Positions 31,001 to 36,234 of a stretch of 64,000 nt of DNA are shown one piece after another; the first letter of the stretch is position 1; each line of letters starts with the position of its first letter. The stretch is from the NCBI GenBank assembly GCA_032622095.1, contig CP136068.1, forward strand, positions 181,540,796 through 181,604,795, read 5' to 3'. The position numbers and the translations under genes are program-made. The notes beneath the pieces are model-generated. The model did no database searches, was not told the DNA's origin, and worked only from the letters and a program-made list of their open reading frames with translations. This stretch comes from Siphonodentalium dalli (Eukaryota > Mollusca > Scaphopoda > Gadilida > Siphonodentaliidae).

Positions 31001-32245
31001 TTCGATGTTGCTGATTAATGTATGTTTCTAATTAATTTAACGGTTCATTTTTCACTTTTACAGGGTGCGGTGATTGCTGTCGTATTCTGCTTCTGTAATA
31101 ACGAGGTGAGTGAATCAAACCAAAATGGTGGCGTTCAGCGCCACGACAACCTTCCAGCCCCACCACGTGACTGACTCCCCGCCAGCCGCCCCGGGTATCG
31201 GATGTGCCAACGTGGGGTATCTAACGCACCGCCAGCCACACAGGGCCTATGACGTACCAACGCGGGGTGTCTAACGCCCCGCCAGTCATCCCGGCCCTCA
31301 GCCATGCCAACGTTGGGTGTCTAACGCCCCGCCAACATTCCCGACTCTAAGACGGACCAACGTGGAGTGTCCAACGGCCCGCCCAAACTTTTAGGCACTG
31401 ATACGTGCTAATGTGTGGCTTGGCGCCAAACGAGCCTTCCCGGACCCGCGAGGTCGATGTGAGGTGTCTACCGGTCCGCCAGCCATCTCGGCCCTGAGAC
31501 GTGACAATGTGTTGTGACTGACGTCCCCGCCAGCCTATCGACACTGGTACATATACATGCCCATGTTGAGTTACTGACGACCTGTCAGCCGACATGGGGC
31601 TAAGAATTACCAATGTGTGGTGTTTAACGCCCCTGCCGACAGCCTTCCCGGCCCTGGTACATGCTCACGTGGTGTAACTGACATCCAGTCAGTTTTCCCG
31701 GCCCTGAGACGTGCCATCGTTGGGTGTCTAACGTCCCCCGCCAGCCTTCCCAGCCCTGATACATGTACATGCCCATGTTGAGTGGCTGACGTCCTGTCAG
31801 CCTCCACGGGGCTAAGACGTGCCAACGTGTGGTGTCTAACGCCCCCGCCGCCAGCCTTCCCGGCCCTGCTACATGCCCATGTGTAGTGACTGACATCCCG
31901 TCAGTTTTCCCGGCCCTGAGACGTGCCAACGTTGGATGTCTAACGTCCCTCCAGCCTTCTCGGTCCTGATTTGTGCCAACGTGGGATTTCCTACTGCCCC
32001 GCCAGCATTCCCGGGACTTGCAACCGAACGTCTCTATTATAAATATGTAATTACAGGTGCTGTTACACATCCGGTCTGCTTTTCATCGAATAAAACGGGA
32101 TCCGTATAGATCTGATTATTCACAGAATTATTCTATGACGACTGTTGCCGAGAACAACCGAATATACCAGAACGGAAGTCCAGAAAAAATAAGAATGGTG
32201 GCCAAAAATAAAAATACAACGGATGCGAACATGTCAAGTATATGA
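3917..32245 (+). CDS. Class B (secretin-family) GPCR, 5'-incomplete gene model
   Basis: Eleven exons (3917-4014, 6650-6741, 11169-11319, 13527-13677, 23050-23110, 26826-26892, 27668-27750, 28995-29127, 31064-31105, 32057-32245, with the TM segments in order) join in frame with GT donors and AG acceptors throughout; the listed exons encode about 354 residues. Family hallmarks are the ectodomain CTDNGTW...W..YTTC, the TM3 cysteine (AGCLFLY), FWMFCEGFYLHRL, ECL2 CW, KATFILVPLFGIQ in TM6 and FCFCNNE in TM7. Such receptors bind peptide hormones through the ectodomain and couple to G proteins, usually Gs. TM6-TM7 resembles calcitonin-like receptors, while ECL1 is less typical, so the subfamily is left open. 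The first exons (signal peptide, first four ectodomain cysteines) are missing from the window or unrecognised. Confidence 0.88.
4056..4512. mobile_element. TA-flanked MITE with hairpin core, family 1, copy 1
   Basis: Perfect-looking terminal inverted repeats start TGTGACCCGCCATATCAAAT and continue through CCAGTCGTAAGTCGGGATTT. Both ends are flanked by TA (4054-4055, 4513-4514), as expected for Tc1/mariner-type insertion. Inside are two near-perfect ~70-bp hairpins bounded by CCAATGCATTCTC and GAGAATGCATTGG, and a central palindromic pair GAGCCCC/GGGGCTC. It has no coding capacity; open frames over it are by-products of the hairpins. Other copies: 12172-12631, 24403-24865 and a truncated one at 37708-37931. 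Confidence 0.8.
5027..5378. mobile_element. piggyBac-like TTAA MITE with hairpin core, copy 1
   Basis: Flanked by TTAA at 5023-5026 and 5379-5382. Termini are CCCTTTACCCAACA and its complement TGTTGGGTAAAGGG. TTAA target duplication with CCC...GGG ends is the signature of the piggyBac superfamily. The interior holds a conserved arm (CCGGCCAAATAAAGC) and the same CCAATGCATTCTC hairpins seen in the TA family; the second hairpin is partly deleted in this copy. Other copies: 40725-41107, 41773-42164, 43852-44217 and 59537-59919. Confidence 0.8.
5440..5640 (-). repeat. Degenerate piece of the foldback family at 10197
   Basis: Contains reversed fragments such as GGATCTCATTCTGCGTAGGC and AGATAAAATGCACAATGGGTG that match, in reverse, the interior of the elements at 10197-11027 and 58880-59340. 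The boundaries are not clear. Confidence 0.4.
5904..6577. mobile_element. hAT-like foldback MITE (long inverted repeat)
   Basis: Almost the whole 674 bp is one inverted repeat centred near 6240. Ends are CACAGTTTTTGGAAACTTGT and the imperfect complement ending CCAACAACTGTG. The 8 bp outside each end, GTTGTCCT and GTTGTGCT, match at 7 of 8 positions, consistent with the 8-bp duplication of hAT elements. Short frames on both strands are mirror images of each other and not genes. It sits in the intron just before the TM1 exon. Confidence 0.65.
6650..6741 (+). CDS. GPCR exon: TM1
   Basis: The acceptor CTATTTTCAG is followed by GYKSAVYTSIACDVISLSF and LIPACLIFLGF, then the donor GTGAGT. It begins in phase 0, directly continuing VHLE from the previous exon, and ends two bases into an Arg codon. 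The hydrophobic run of about 24 residues is TM1, with a polar S-x-x-S pair in the helix as is common in the family. Confidence 0.87.
6742..8232. other. Intron sequence, hairpins only
   Basis: No exon recognised. Two palindromic repeats share the motif TTCAGATAATAAGTT: 7868-7917 and 8068-8120. A segment with TAAATGGATTCCCATATAA (7735) is related to repeats near 23200 and 40255. Confidence 0.4.
8233..9336 (+). mobile_element. Helitron-like non-autonomous element I
   Basis: Begins TCTCATATATATTTTGAAGA after an A and ends with the hairpin CCCGGACGAAGTCAGG, a short spacer and CTAG followed by T. A 5' TC, a 3' stem-loop plus CTRR, and insertion between A and T without target duplication are Helitron hallmarks. 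The interior has about three ~118-bp tandem units at 8380-8700 (AGATCTCGGAAACGGGTGGA). No Rep/helicase is present. Confidence 0.55.
9337..10103 (+). mobile_element. Helitron-like non-autonomous element II
   Basis: Starts TCTAATATATATTTTGGGA directly after the CTAG of element I, and ends CCCGGACGAAGTCGGG-TCCACCAG-CTAG followed by T. The interior is five to six ~118-bp tandem units, each with GGACGGGTCAAATCGT and a CTTGACCTTCAAAA segment. Terminal sequences match element I closely although the interiors differ. Confidence 0.55.
10197..11027. mobile_element. Long-TIR foldback MITE with TTAA ends
   Basis: Bounded by TTAA (10193-10196, 11028-11031). Inverted arms of more than 250 bp start GGGTGTTATTTCACAT on the left and are complemented by ATGTGAAACAACACCC on the right, continuing through CCGGGTATAGTAA and TTTGCAGAATGA. 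The centre has smaller hairpins with GCGGGCTAG. A shorter relative is at 58880-59340. It ends about 140 bp before the TM2 exon. The frame at 10419-10664 lies wholly inside it. Confidence 0.6.
11169..11319 (+). CDS. GPCR exon: ICL1, TM2 and ECL1
   Basis: The exon starts with one base that completes Arg, then reads QLRRQQRIKLHLSLFLSFI, LVSVFRLFWDAIIYYERM and VKPAEQTAMHQNT, before donor GTTAGT. RxxRIxLHLxLxxSF is the class B TM2 signature (compare RITLHKNLF in calcitonin receptors). It ends in phase 0. The last 33 nt and the donor are repeated downstream (see 11287-11745). Confidence 0.87.
11287..11745 (+). repeat. Tandem array of the TM2 exon 3' end plus donor
   Basis: About six ~52-bp units copy the exon end and donor: AATACG|GTTAGTATTTACGG (true, 11320), AAACG|GTATGCATTTACGG (11372), AAACG|GTGTGTATTTACGG (11424 and 11615), then two units in which the GT is lost (near 11668 and 11719). 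A retroelement tail (11456-11600) interrupts the array. At least three units keep a possible donor. Confidence 0.75.
11462..11600 (+). mobile_element. Retroelement 3' end with (TATCC)n tail
   Basis: A hairpin GGGATGGCAGGAAGACAG...CATCCC is followed by AT-rich sequence and ATAAAATATCCTATCC repeats. A related hairpin (GGCGGCAGGAAGACGGC) with an (ATC)n tail is at 20953-21080. The layout fits a truncated non-LTR or SINE 3' end, and it splits the donor array. Confidence 0.5.
11746..12171. other. Intron sequence without recognised features
   Basis: A 101-codon minus-strand frame runs over part of this stretch but shows no domain and no splice context, so I regard it as chance. Confidence 0.35.
12172..12631. 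mobile_element. TA-flanked MITE with hairpin core, family 1, copy 2
   Basis: TIRs TGTGACCCGCCATAT and the complement, TA on both sides (12170-12171, 12632-12633), two hairpins with CCAATGCATTCTC and the GAGCCCC...GGGGCTC pair. It is nearly identical to the copy at 4056, which points to recent movement. Confidence 0.8.
12656..13000. repeat. Fragment of a CAGGGACGTGGCTA-ended element
   Basis: Starts CAGGGACGTGGCTAC, the complement of CTAGCCACGTCCCTG at 14651-14665. The interior (GTTGGAAATATCATGCC) resembles 13740-14660 and 21665-21775. The CAGGG terminus recalls hAT elements, but the bases flanking 12656 and 14665 do not form a duplication, so the extent of the element is unsure. Confidence 0.4.
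13029..13526 (+). repeat. Tandem array of the TM3 acceptor and exon start
   Basis: Besides the true acceptor (exon at 13527), four more TTCTGTTTAG|GCTGGATGCTTG-like sites place a potential exon start at 13042, 13265, 13405 and 13448. Between them run units of TGTTTCTCGAGGCGTGTATATG (given here in two parts: TGTTTCTCGAGG, CGTGTATATG). None of the four distances to 13527 (485, 262, 122, 79) is a multiple of three, so use of any upstream site without further splicing shifts the frame. All three frames are open across the array because of its composition; this is not a separate gene. Confidence 0.75.
13527..13677 (+). CDS. GPCR exon: TM3, ICL2 and start of TM4
   Basis: The exon reads AGCLFLYIMGRYMRTT, NFFWMFCEGFYLHRLMVHAF and SIPKSLLFYYMFGW, with the first base of Gly at the end, then donor GTAAGT. 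The GC at the start holds the cysteine that pairs with ECL2, and NFFWMFCEGFYLHRL is the strongest class B signature in the window. It begins in phase 0 from HQNT and ends in phase 1. Confidence 0.92.
13718..14665. mobile_element. Probable hAT-like repeat beside the TM3 donor
   Basis: The stretch has repeated GTTGGAAA/TTTTCCAAC motifs and poly-G runs (13970-13985, 14597-14607) and ends CTCTAGCCACGTCCCTG. It lies between two copies of the TM3 exon 3' end and donor (13655-13690 and 14664-14702), as if it inserted into a duplicated junction. A related fragment at 21665-21775 has the same terminal sequence. Confidence 0.4.
14664..14705 (+). repeat. Second copy of the TM3 exon end and donor
   Basis: GTTTTACTACGTGTTTGGAT followed by GGGGTAAGT repeats the true junction at 13657-13683 (GTTTTACTACATGTTTGGAT) with one difference. 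It has no acceptor of its own nearby, so it is probably not an exon. Confidence 0.65.
14706..15100. other. Intron with a small hairpin
   Basis: GTTAATGGACTCGC (14815) and GCGAGTCCATTAAC (14873) form an inverted pair about 45 bp apart. Nothing else recognised. Confidence 0.4.
15150..15480. mobile_element. Hairpin-ended element, parent of the 29-bp satellite
   Basis: 15151-15312 is a near-perfect hairpin with arms CACAAAACGACACGATGTG ... GACAGCACGAGTGCCGTATC and a loop GCGCTTGCGCC. The right flank (TGACGTAAAATGACGTACAT in reverse orientation) is shared with 25310-25600. There the outer end of the same hairpin arm has been amplified into the satellite. Confidence 0.6.
15488..16487 (-). mobile_element. 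Internally deleted Crypton copy
   Basis: The left 460 bp matches the 3' part of the Crypton at 16488-19213 (including the end of its recombinase frame) and the right 520 bp matches its 5' part; the middle, with the catalytic region, is missing. It lies head-to-tail with the longer copy, and both begin AAATATAGGTTATCACCACC. The terminal hairpin is reduced here to a short CACCATGTGTG/CACACAGGGTG pair. Confidence 0.7.
16496..16651. repeat. Large terminal hairpin of the Crypton
   Basis: GGTTATCACCACCATGTGTG at the left pairs with CACACAGGGTGGTGATAACC at the right, and the pairing continues through CCGAGATCCGTATTCAAGTC and CTGCCTTCTCTGGGC to a loop near GAGTCCGCAGGAC. Mismatches are few. The stem is about 70 bp. 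Confidence 0.75.
16750..18093 (-). pseudogene. Crypton tyrosine recombinase (DUF3504-type), broken
   Basis: Two minus-strand frames form one protein. 18093-17848 gives the N-terminal core-binding part (RAFTRFLSERNEF, DGSDYEPDSLTSYHRGIDRY, LREKKYPY). 17826-16750 gives the catalytic domain (GLINLMWYNNVKLFGMRTG, TTKTRTGE, RKTTCTRLLHND, AQLSGHRNIASVNNYS). They share a frame and are separated only by TAA at 17845-17847, where related proteins have Leu, so one T-to-A change in TTA explains it. Within the 358-residue frame the catalytic set is R53, R187, H210 and Y219; the usual His of HxxR is Asn184. Related domains occur in KCTD1, ZMYM2-4, QRICH1 and KIAA1958, which derive from Cryptons. A frameshift near 18095 separates it from the upstream frame. 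Confidence 0.8.
18106..18559 (-). pseudogene. N-terminal region of the Crypton protein, frameshifted
   Basis: The frame from ATG 18559 (MELEAINLNEVSYDDLMQLF, then acidic DDDDLHD and Ser/Thr/Asn-rich sequence) ends at a stop near 18218. A shifted frame then gives NIQRPASNSKAPTFVDVHD and DDFVTSMQNDNTVKKT and must shift again to enter the recombinase. Acidic low-complexity N-termini are common in this group. The function is unknown. Confidence 0.5.
20040..20190. repeat. Foldback hairpin
   Basis: AGGTATCTCACACTCGT...TTTTATACG on the left pairs with CGTATAAAATAGAAACTCAT and GTGAGATCCTC on the right; the centre is TTTGAGCCTCGGTAAACC. Similar CTCGT-containing foldbacks are at 52100-52225 and 59970-60095. 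Confidence 0.6.
20948..21082 (+). mobile_element. Retroelement 3' end with (ATC)n-like tail
   Basis: The hairpin GGGGCGGCAGGAAGACGGC...GCCATGCCGC is followed by an AT-rich stretch and AATAAACAACCAATCGATCAATC. It is the same design as 11462-11600. Confidence 0.45.
22450..22805. mobile_element. MITE with central inverted repeat, copy 1
   Basis: Ends in TAAATAGAGGACCACACG and AAGACTCTTTGACAT; an internal foldback pairs GTTTACAGCGAAATTTACAT with GTGAAATTCGCTATAACC. A clear relative lies inverted at 36235-36575 with the same TAATCTACAACTCG and GATAAATAAAGACTC-like segments. Confidence 0.5.
23050..23110 (+). CDS. GPCR exon: TM4
   Basis: Acceptor TATTTCTAG; the exon completes Gly, then reads VSAVPILIYSIIRGAEGHT, and two bases begin Ser; donor GTAAGT. 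At 61 nt it is short but fits TM4, where GWG-x-P is conserved (FGWGVSAVP here). Phases match the exons on both sides. Confidence 0.85.
23111..24402. other. Intron sequence without recognised features
   Basis: 23180-23340 resembles 7715-7860 and 40230-40300 (CTAAATGGATTCTCCCA), a low-copy repeat. 24230-24345 has three loose repeats of CACATGAAACGTTCCTCAGG. No coding. Confidence 0.35.
24403..24865. mobile_element. TA-family MITE with hairpin core, family 1, copy 3
   Basis: TIRs TGTGACCCGCCATAT and the complement, two hairpins and GAGCCCC...GGGGCTC as in the other copies. Here the flanks are TT and TT, so the TA duplication may have mutated or the true ends may be two bases further out. Confidence 0.75.
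25310..25596. mobile_element. Left part of the hairpin-ended element that bears the satellite
   Basis: In reverse it matches 15310-15480 (TACGTCATTTTACGTCA, TTGAGGCGAACGTCATG). It leads through a GCAAGCAAGCAAGC run into CGACAGCACGAGTGCCGTAT, the hairpin arm, and then into the satellite. Confidence 0.55.
25597..26546. repeat. 29-bp satellite array
   Basis: About 32 units of 29 bp (CACATCGTGTCGTTCTGTG followed by TTTGTATT and a variable C/T-A). Two units carry an inserted CACGACATTT, at about 25952 and 26342, exactly 390 bp apart, so a larger block was duplicated. Because 29 is not a multiple of 3, all three + frames are open for over 300 codons and encode the same 29-residue repeat (HIVSFCVCI, TSCRSVFVFT, HRVVLCLY). 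I regard these as by-products and not as a gene. Confidence 0.9.
26576..26745. repeat. Four ~41-bp tandem repeats
   Basis: Units of CATGTTGTTGTTTGTGG then CCCGGAGGAGATGGACCATAA, about 80 bp upstream of the next receptor exon. No coding role seen. Confidence 0.75.
26826..26892 (+). CDS. GPCR exon: ECL2 and start of TM5
   Basis: After acceptor TTTTTAG one base completes Ser, then CWVEHAGAVEWIVYTPN and LLCLL; donor GTAAGT. CW is the conserved ECL2 pair whose Cys bonds to the TM3 cysteine. It ends in phase 0. Confidence 0.85.
26893..27667. other. Intron without recognised features
   Basis: AT-rich; no repeats longer than simple runs and no exon-like frames. Confidence 0.4.
27668..27750 (+). CDS. 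GPCR exon: TM5 end and ICL3
   Basis: Acceptor TGTTTTCCAG; the exon reads LNLGMLINIMRIMLTQLSTH and PNEPSNY plus two bases of Arg; donor GTAATA. NxxxLINIxRIMxTQL corresponds to NLFFLLNIVRVLxTKL of class B TM5-ICL3, the G-protein contact region. Confidence 0.88.
27738..27860 (+). repeat. Tandem copies of the TM5 exon donor
   Basis: The junction ATTACAG|GTAATATA at 27751 recurs at 27778 (ATTACAG|GTAATATAG), 27816 (ATTACAG|GCAATATAG) and 27842 (ATTCCAG|GTAATATAA), with a decayed fifth unit after it. Spacing is 26-38 bp. At least two repeats keep a full donor. Confidence 0.65.
28558..28994 (+). repeat. Seven extra copies of the TM6 acceptor and exon start
   Basis: Units of 59 or 61 bp each hold TATTATATTTCAG|GCGTGCTTTAAAAGC (or GCGAGC). 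Exon-like starts fall at 28572, 28631, 28692, 28753, 28814, 28873 and 28934; the eighth, 28995, is the true exon. Each unit copies 33 nt of coding sequence (RALKATFILVP) and then diverges to TCA TGA, so use of any of the seven truncates the receptor in TM6. Units 2-4 and 6-8 share variants, showing that a multi-unit block was duplicated. Confidence 0.85.
28995..29127 (+). CDS. GPCR exon: TM6 and ECL3
   Basis: One base completes Arg, then RALKATFILVPLFGIQLFAV, MYRPPPSVNSYKYEIFSS and VIKNLQ; donor GTCAGT. KATxILVPLxGIQ is the class B TM6 signature, including the Pro-x-x-Gly kink used in activation. It is the last and only complete member of the eight acceptor repeats. It ends in phase 0. Confidence 0.9.
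29119..29472 (+). repeat. About fifteen copies of the TM6 donor
   Basis: The junction AATCTACAG|GTCAGTATCTTA is repeated in 20-26-bp units with variants (CAACAG|GTCAGT, CTACAT|GTCAGT, CTACAG|GTCAAT). More than half keep GTCAGT. Reading on past the true donor adds about 28 residues before a stop. Confidence 0.8.
29640..30430. repeat. ~30-bp minisatellite
   Basis: About 25 units of the type GTTATACACGCTAACACCAC plus ACTGCTATA(C/A)(G/A). A ~180-bp block (29790-29970) repeats at about 29970-30110. It lies in the TM6-TM7 intron. Confidence 0.85.
30672..30995 (+). mobile_element. tRNA-derived SINE
   Basis: The start has an A-box-like GTGGCGCAGTGACCAGTAG and a strong B box GTTCGAATCGC about 45 bp later, as in tRNA-derived Pol III promoters. 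A ~230-bp body follows and the end is (ATT)n. It is not a functional tRNA: no acceptor-stem pairing is visible. Confidence 0.7.
31064..31105 (+). CDS. GPCR exon: TM7, 42 nt
   Basis: Acceptor CTTTTACAG; the exon encodes exactly 14 residues, GAVIAVVFCFCNNE, then donor GTGAGT. A 42-nt exon for the second half of TM7 is an old feature of class B receptors; skipping it keeps the frame and, in vertebrate calcitonin, CRF1 and PTH receptors, gives signalling-poor isoforms. Both boundaries are phase 0, so skipping is possible here too. Confidence 0.92.
31112..32010. repeat. GC-rich degenerate repeats in the last intron
   Basis: About fifteen units of 50-65 bp with GACGTGCCAACGTGGGGTGT, CTAACGCCCCGCCAGCC and TTCCCGGCCCTG. 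Base composition differs sharply from the AT-rich surroundings. Minus-strand frames (for example 31624-32070) are open only because of the repeat. Confidence 0.8.
32057..32245 (+). CDS. GPCR terminal exon: C-terminal tail
   Basis: After acceptor AATTACAG the exon reads VLLHIRSAFHRIKRDPYRSD, YSQNYSMTTVAENNRIYQNG, SPEKIRMVAKNKNTTDAN and MSSI, then TGA. NNEV at the join matches the conserved NNEVQ/NGEV after TM7, and the basic amphipathic start is helix 8. The last residues SSI fit a class I PDZ ligand (S/T-x-hydrophobic). The frame stays open after the TGA (see 32246-32539). Confidence 0.85.
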   Translation: MLLHIRSAFHRIKRDPYRSDYSQNYSMTTVAENNRIYQNGSPEKIRMVAKNKNTTDANMSSI

Positions 32246-32539
32246 GGGTCAGTCAAGGGAAAATCATGTGATGAACTGAGAAGAAAAAAAACGAAACGAA
32301 ACAAAGCAAAAATAAAAAAAACGGATGCGGGCATGTCAAACTATGAGGGCCAGTACAGAAGACATAATGTGACGAAAACAAAAACGCAGCGGACGCGAAC
32401 GTCTCAAATATATGAGGTGCAGTCCACAGGACAACAGCTGCCGACATATGTCGTAGAAGTATCTGAATCGACACCAAAAATGTCATGTGATGCCATCGTG
32501 TCGGTGGACTTGCTTCACAAGAATTACAATCGGTCATAA
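32246..32539 (+). other. In-frame open extension after the receptor stop
   Basis: Immediately after the TGA, 97 further codons are open to a TAA at 32537-32539. They include lysine-rich KKTKRNKAK and a better-mixed end (QLPTYVVEVSESTPKMSCDA, then IVSVDLLHKNYNRS). The segment around the stop (ACGGATGCGAACATGTC-AA-TATGAGG) is repeated imperfectly at 32322 and 32388, so part of the extension arose by duplication. It may be 3' UTR, a longer tail lost by a recent stop, or a readthrough extension. Confidence 0.5.
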
Positions 32540-32579
32540 TGAATGTCCACGGCATCGAAGAGCCACCACCTCCAATTAT

Positions 32580-32790
32580 GCTGGTAACTTGTTTAAACGA
32601 GTTAGTTTGTTGAAAAAAAGCTAAGTTGTTTAAACATGTTAGCTAGCTTAATTAAACAAGTTACTGAATTATTTAAACAAGACAAGGCTAGTAACAAGTT
32701 ACTAACTTGTTTAAAAAAAAACAAAGTTACTAACAAGTTTCTAATTTGTTTAAACAAGACACAGTTACTAATAGCAAGTCAAAAAACTTG
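32580..32790. repeat. AACTTGTTTAAACAAG repeats
   Basis: Six or so degenerate copies of a self-complementary unit with TAACTTGTTTAAACAAGTTA, within the presumed 3' UTR. Confidence 0.6.
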
Positions 32791-33572
32791 ATTAGCGGAA
32801 GTGGAGGTGAAGGTTATATGCTGCCGTAGATGTGCATGATTGACGACGTGAAGAAGTCATTCCCAAATAGAGACATACATGTGCACGGATGGATTCGGTG
32901 AAGCGATCGCTTATCAATAGTTTGAAGTGGATCTTACCGTTATGTGAATTCATTGACAGTAGGACAATCCAAAATCATATTTCACAAAAATGACTCAAAA
33001 TCCATGTCACACTAATTCGGTATCATGTGTGTGTTTTGTGACGAAATGACAATGATGTTTCAATGCGAATGACTAATTATATGTGAATGAACTCAGTTAG
33101 CATTACACTGGTCTAAAATGTTGTGAAGGAACGATTGAGTCGTCATATTAATTTAATTTAGAAAGGCATACTTGTAACATTATTACATAGAGAAGGTCCT
33201 AAAATGAATCTTATCTGATGACTTCATTTGGTACAATATTGTAGAGGAGTACAATGTGACTGTGCACTGGTTTTCACTTTCAAACATTTTTCTAGCAGAC
33301 AGTAAACTTGTGTAATTGGCACTGCCCAATTCAACTATGAGAGTTAAATATAATTATAATTGTTGATTTCATGATGGTCTGACCTGTTTATCAACTACGT
33401 GGAACCGAATATCCAGTATGCTTAGGCTAAATGTGTAACAATCCATGTATCTGTTATATTTATATATAAAATATGACAATTGTGTACCATACCTTGTTAA
33501 TAAGTGGTCCAGCTAATTTGCTATGCTGTTGGCGAGTCCTGTTTAATTTTGCTATGATGCTGGTGTAGAGAT

Positions 33573-33578
33573 AATAAA
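33573..33578 (+). promoter_or_regulatory. Candidate polyadenylation signal for the receptor
   Basis: AATAAA in GATAATAAAGTT, about 1.3 kb after the tail stop, with a GTTCG/TGTGAA-containing stretch following. Earlier sites were not clear. It is plausible only; AATAAA is common in AT-rich sequence. Confidence 0.3.
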
Positions 33579-33599
33579 GTTAAAAACTATCGTTATATT

Positions 33600-34368
33600 C
33601 ACATGTTCGCGGCATTATTGATGTGAATTTGCAAACACCAACTCAGCCATTAATTACATTTTTAATAACATATATGCTATTGTATACATACACTCACTGA
33701 CTATTTCTTAAATAGCTCAATCGAGTTAGCCAGACACCATCGAACATGACAACTTTAGAACAAAATATAACGTTACTTTTCCTAACAACATCAATTTTTC
33801 CAACCAGCATCATATGAATTCATCATGACCCACCAGCATCATATCAACGTATACAGGAAGGGTGGTAACTCTACTTACAACGTACTTTGACAACATATCG
33901 GCGATTTGTCTGAAATAATTTACAACACCACAAGTAATGATGGCTCTTTAAAACACGTATTCAAATATTTCCTGGGGAAGGGCGATATTGCCAAAACAGA
34001 TCCCAAAGCCCGGATAGTGACAATAGCTAATTTCAATATTCTCCGTTATTTCGTGAATTACTATTGTTACTTGTTCGGTTGCAGTGAAACAATTTTGGTA
34101 TACCATGGCCAGACTATCAGATTGAATGTCGATCCGTTTCGGATTGATAATTATGTGTAACAATCAACGTACCTGCTATATCACATTGTGTTATATGTGT
34201 ACCAATCCATGCACATGTTATATCAGATTGTGTTGTATGTTATCACATTGTGTTATATGTGTATGGCGATATATACTATATGTTAACATTTTGTAAGACG
34301 TATAAAATTCGAATTCATGTGATGTCGATGTTTTCTGTTCCTAGTTAGTATGGCTTTGGTTACTAAAT
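33600..34368. other. Intergenic, nothing firm
   Basis: An 84-codon + frame at 33906-34160 (KTDPKARIVTIANFN) has no recognisable domain and no splice context. 34180-34260 has short ATGTTATATCACATTGTG repeats. Confidence 0.3.
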
Positions 34369-34600
34369 GAATTCTCCCACATGAGTTGTAAAACTACAGA
34401 ATGGAATTCTCATACATGAGTTATAAAACTACAGAACGGAATTATCATACATGAGTTATAAAACTACAGAATGGAATTATCATACATGAGTTATAAAACT
34501 ACAGATCTGAATTATTATACATGAGTTATAAAACTACAGAACTGAATTCTCATACATGAGTTATAAAACTACAGGCTGGAATTCTCATACATGATATCCT
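34369..34600. repeat. Six ~35-bp tandem repeats
   Basis: Units of ATACATGAGTTATAAAACTA plus CAGAATGGAATTCTC with small changes. Confidence 0.85.
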
Positions 34601-35150
34601 TATCTGCAGTGATATTTAGATCATACAGACTACATGTCTCTTGCACCCATCATATTACGACTCTTCGTCCCAAATCCTTGTAAAAACCCGTTCAATCCAG
34701 CCTGTCATCCCGAAAATATGCACATGATCTGTTTATAATAAACCATTTTTTAGGTAGATAATCTGTTTTGAGTCGATAATGTGCTGAAAATAAGAACATT
34801 TTAGTCACATTGTCGACTCATATTGAGGCGATTCTACGCAGAGTATGTGCTGACAATGACACAAATAAGTAAATTCACGACTGCTCAGGTGTACGTTCTT
34901 TAACACGTGTTTTCAATGTGGCCCGCGTCATATACAACGAAATAACGGATATGATCTATTATCTGCTTATTTCATAATCACATGTACTTATGTATGTACT
35001 TATTTCACATTATAGGTCGATTATGTGCGTATATGTGCGAGGATATTTTTTTTTGGCTGAGAGCGGATGCAGCCGACTTAATATCTAGATTTGCCGACAG
35101 TTCTCTTTGTTTAATATCCTAAAACGACCTTTCCATTAAGACACTAATCA
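34601..35150. other. Intergenic without genes
   Basis: Contains two TTATTTC/GATTATGTGC-rich pieces related to 40370-40620. No exon or element border found. Confidence 0.35.
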
Positions 35151-36234
35151 ATATAAGTCATCGTGGAATTAAAAAATCATTTAACTGGCTTCAAAATGAC
35201 ACGATCAAGCTGTAGATATGGTGTGTTCCATGGAAAGTGCGTATCATTTAACGAGTTTAATTTCAATAGCAAACGTAAAAAATCGAAATAGTCATGTTCA
35301 AAATACTTACAATAATGGTTCATGACATCATTCTCAGACAGAACTGATCACTTTTAGGGATTATATAACACGGAGTGGGTAAGAGCCAACACAACGCAGA
35401 CATTGATAACAACATTCAATCATTTGATTTATGTCACGATGGTAGACAACTTTCATTGAACCCGTTCTTATCTAAATTTGTTACCCCATCCCATTGTCGA
35501 CGGGAGTTGTAGCAATGGGTTCCTCCTGTCCGTCTGCCATACCGCCCGTCCCGAATAGTTGTCCGGGGTTACATCGAATAGTTATTGATGTATTTCAAAT
35601 ATGTTTGGTATGTCAGTTCGCAAGAGCAGTTTTTGAAACTAGCAAGGTGATATATTTTTGCCAGACTTACTGCCCTTTGATTGTACTTTGTTGGCGTTGC
35701 AATCTTAAATGTTAAACCCGAACTAGTACAAGTATCAAGCAATCTCAATCAAATATTAACTGATATCAAATACCCATCCCCAACTCTGTTCACCTAGGCG
35801 GGGGCTACCACCGTCAGCGACTGCTTGTTTGGGTTTAAAACGTAAAAACTGAAGTAGTCATGATCAAAGCCATTACACTACTGGTTTATGCTGATTGATT
35901 GGCATCACTCGCCGAATGAAGAATATTAATTTTAGCGATTATATATCACGGGGTTGGTAAAACTCAACAAAGCTCAGACAATCTCAACACAAGTTCAATC
36001 ATTTATTACATGGTCCTACGGATTCCTACCTCTATTCCATTCAATAAACCCATTCTATAAATTGTGATATTAAACGTTCGTTCAATAATAGGAAATAGTG
36101 CCAGGTGTCCTCTGACTTCCGGTTTGTCGTCTGTTTACATTTTTTACGCTACGTCTCAAAATGCAATGGCTTCCAATATATTTCCAACAAACGATATTGT
36201 ATGAATAGTTTGAAAAGTTATAACATTAAATAAT

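Noticed and set aside
31624-32070. 148-codon minus frame with W/G/R repeats
   Set aside because: Product of the GC-rich intronic repeat; the same phrase recurs unit by unit with no domain.
33906-34160. 84-codon + frame downstream of the receptor
   Set aside because: No family, no conserved motif, no splice or promoter signal; length is expected by chance.
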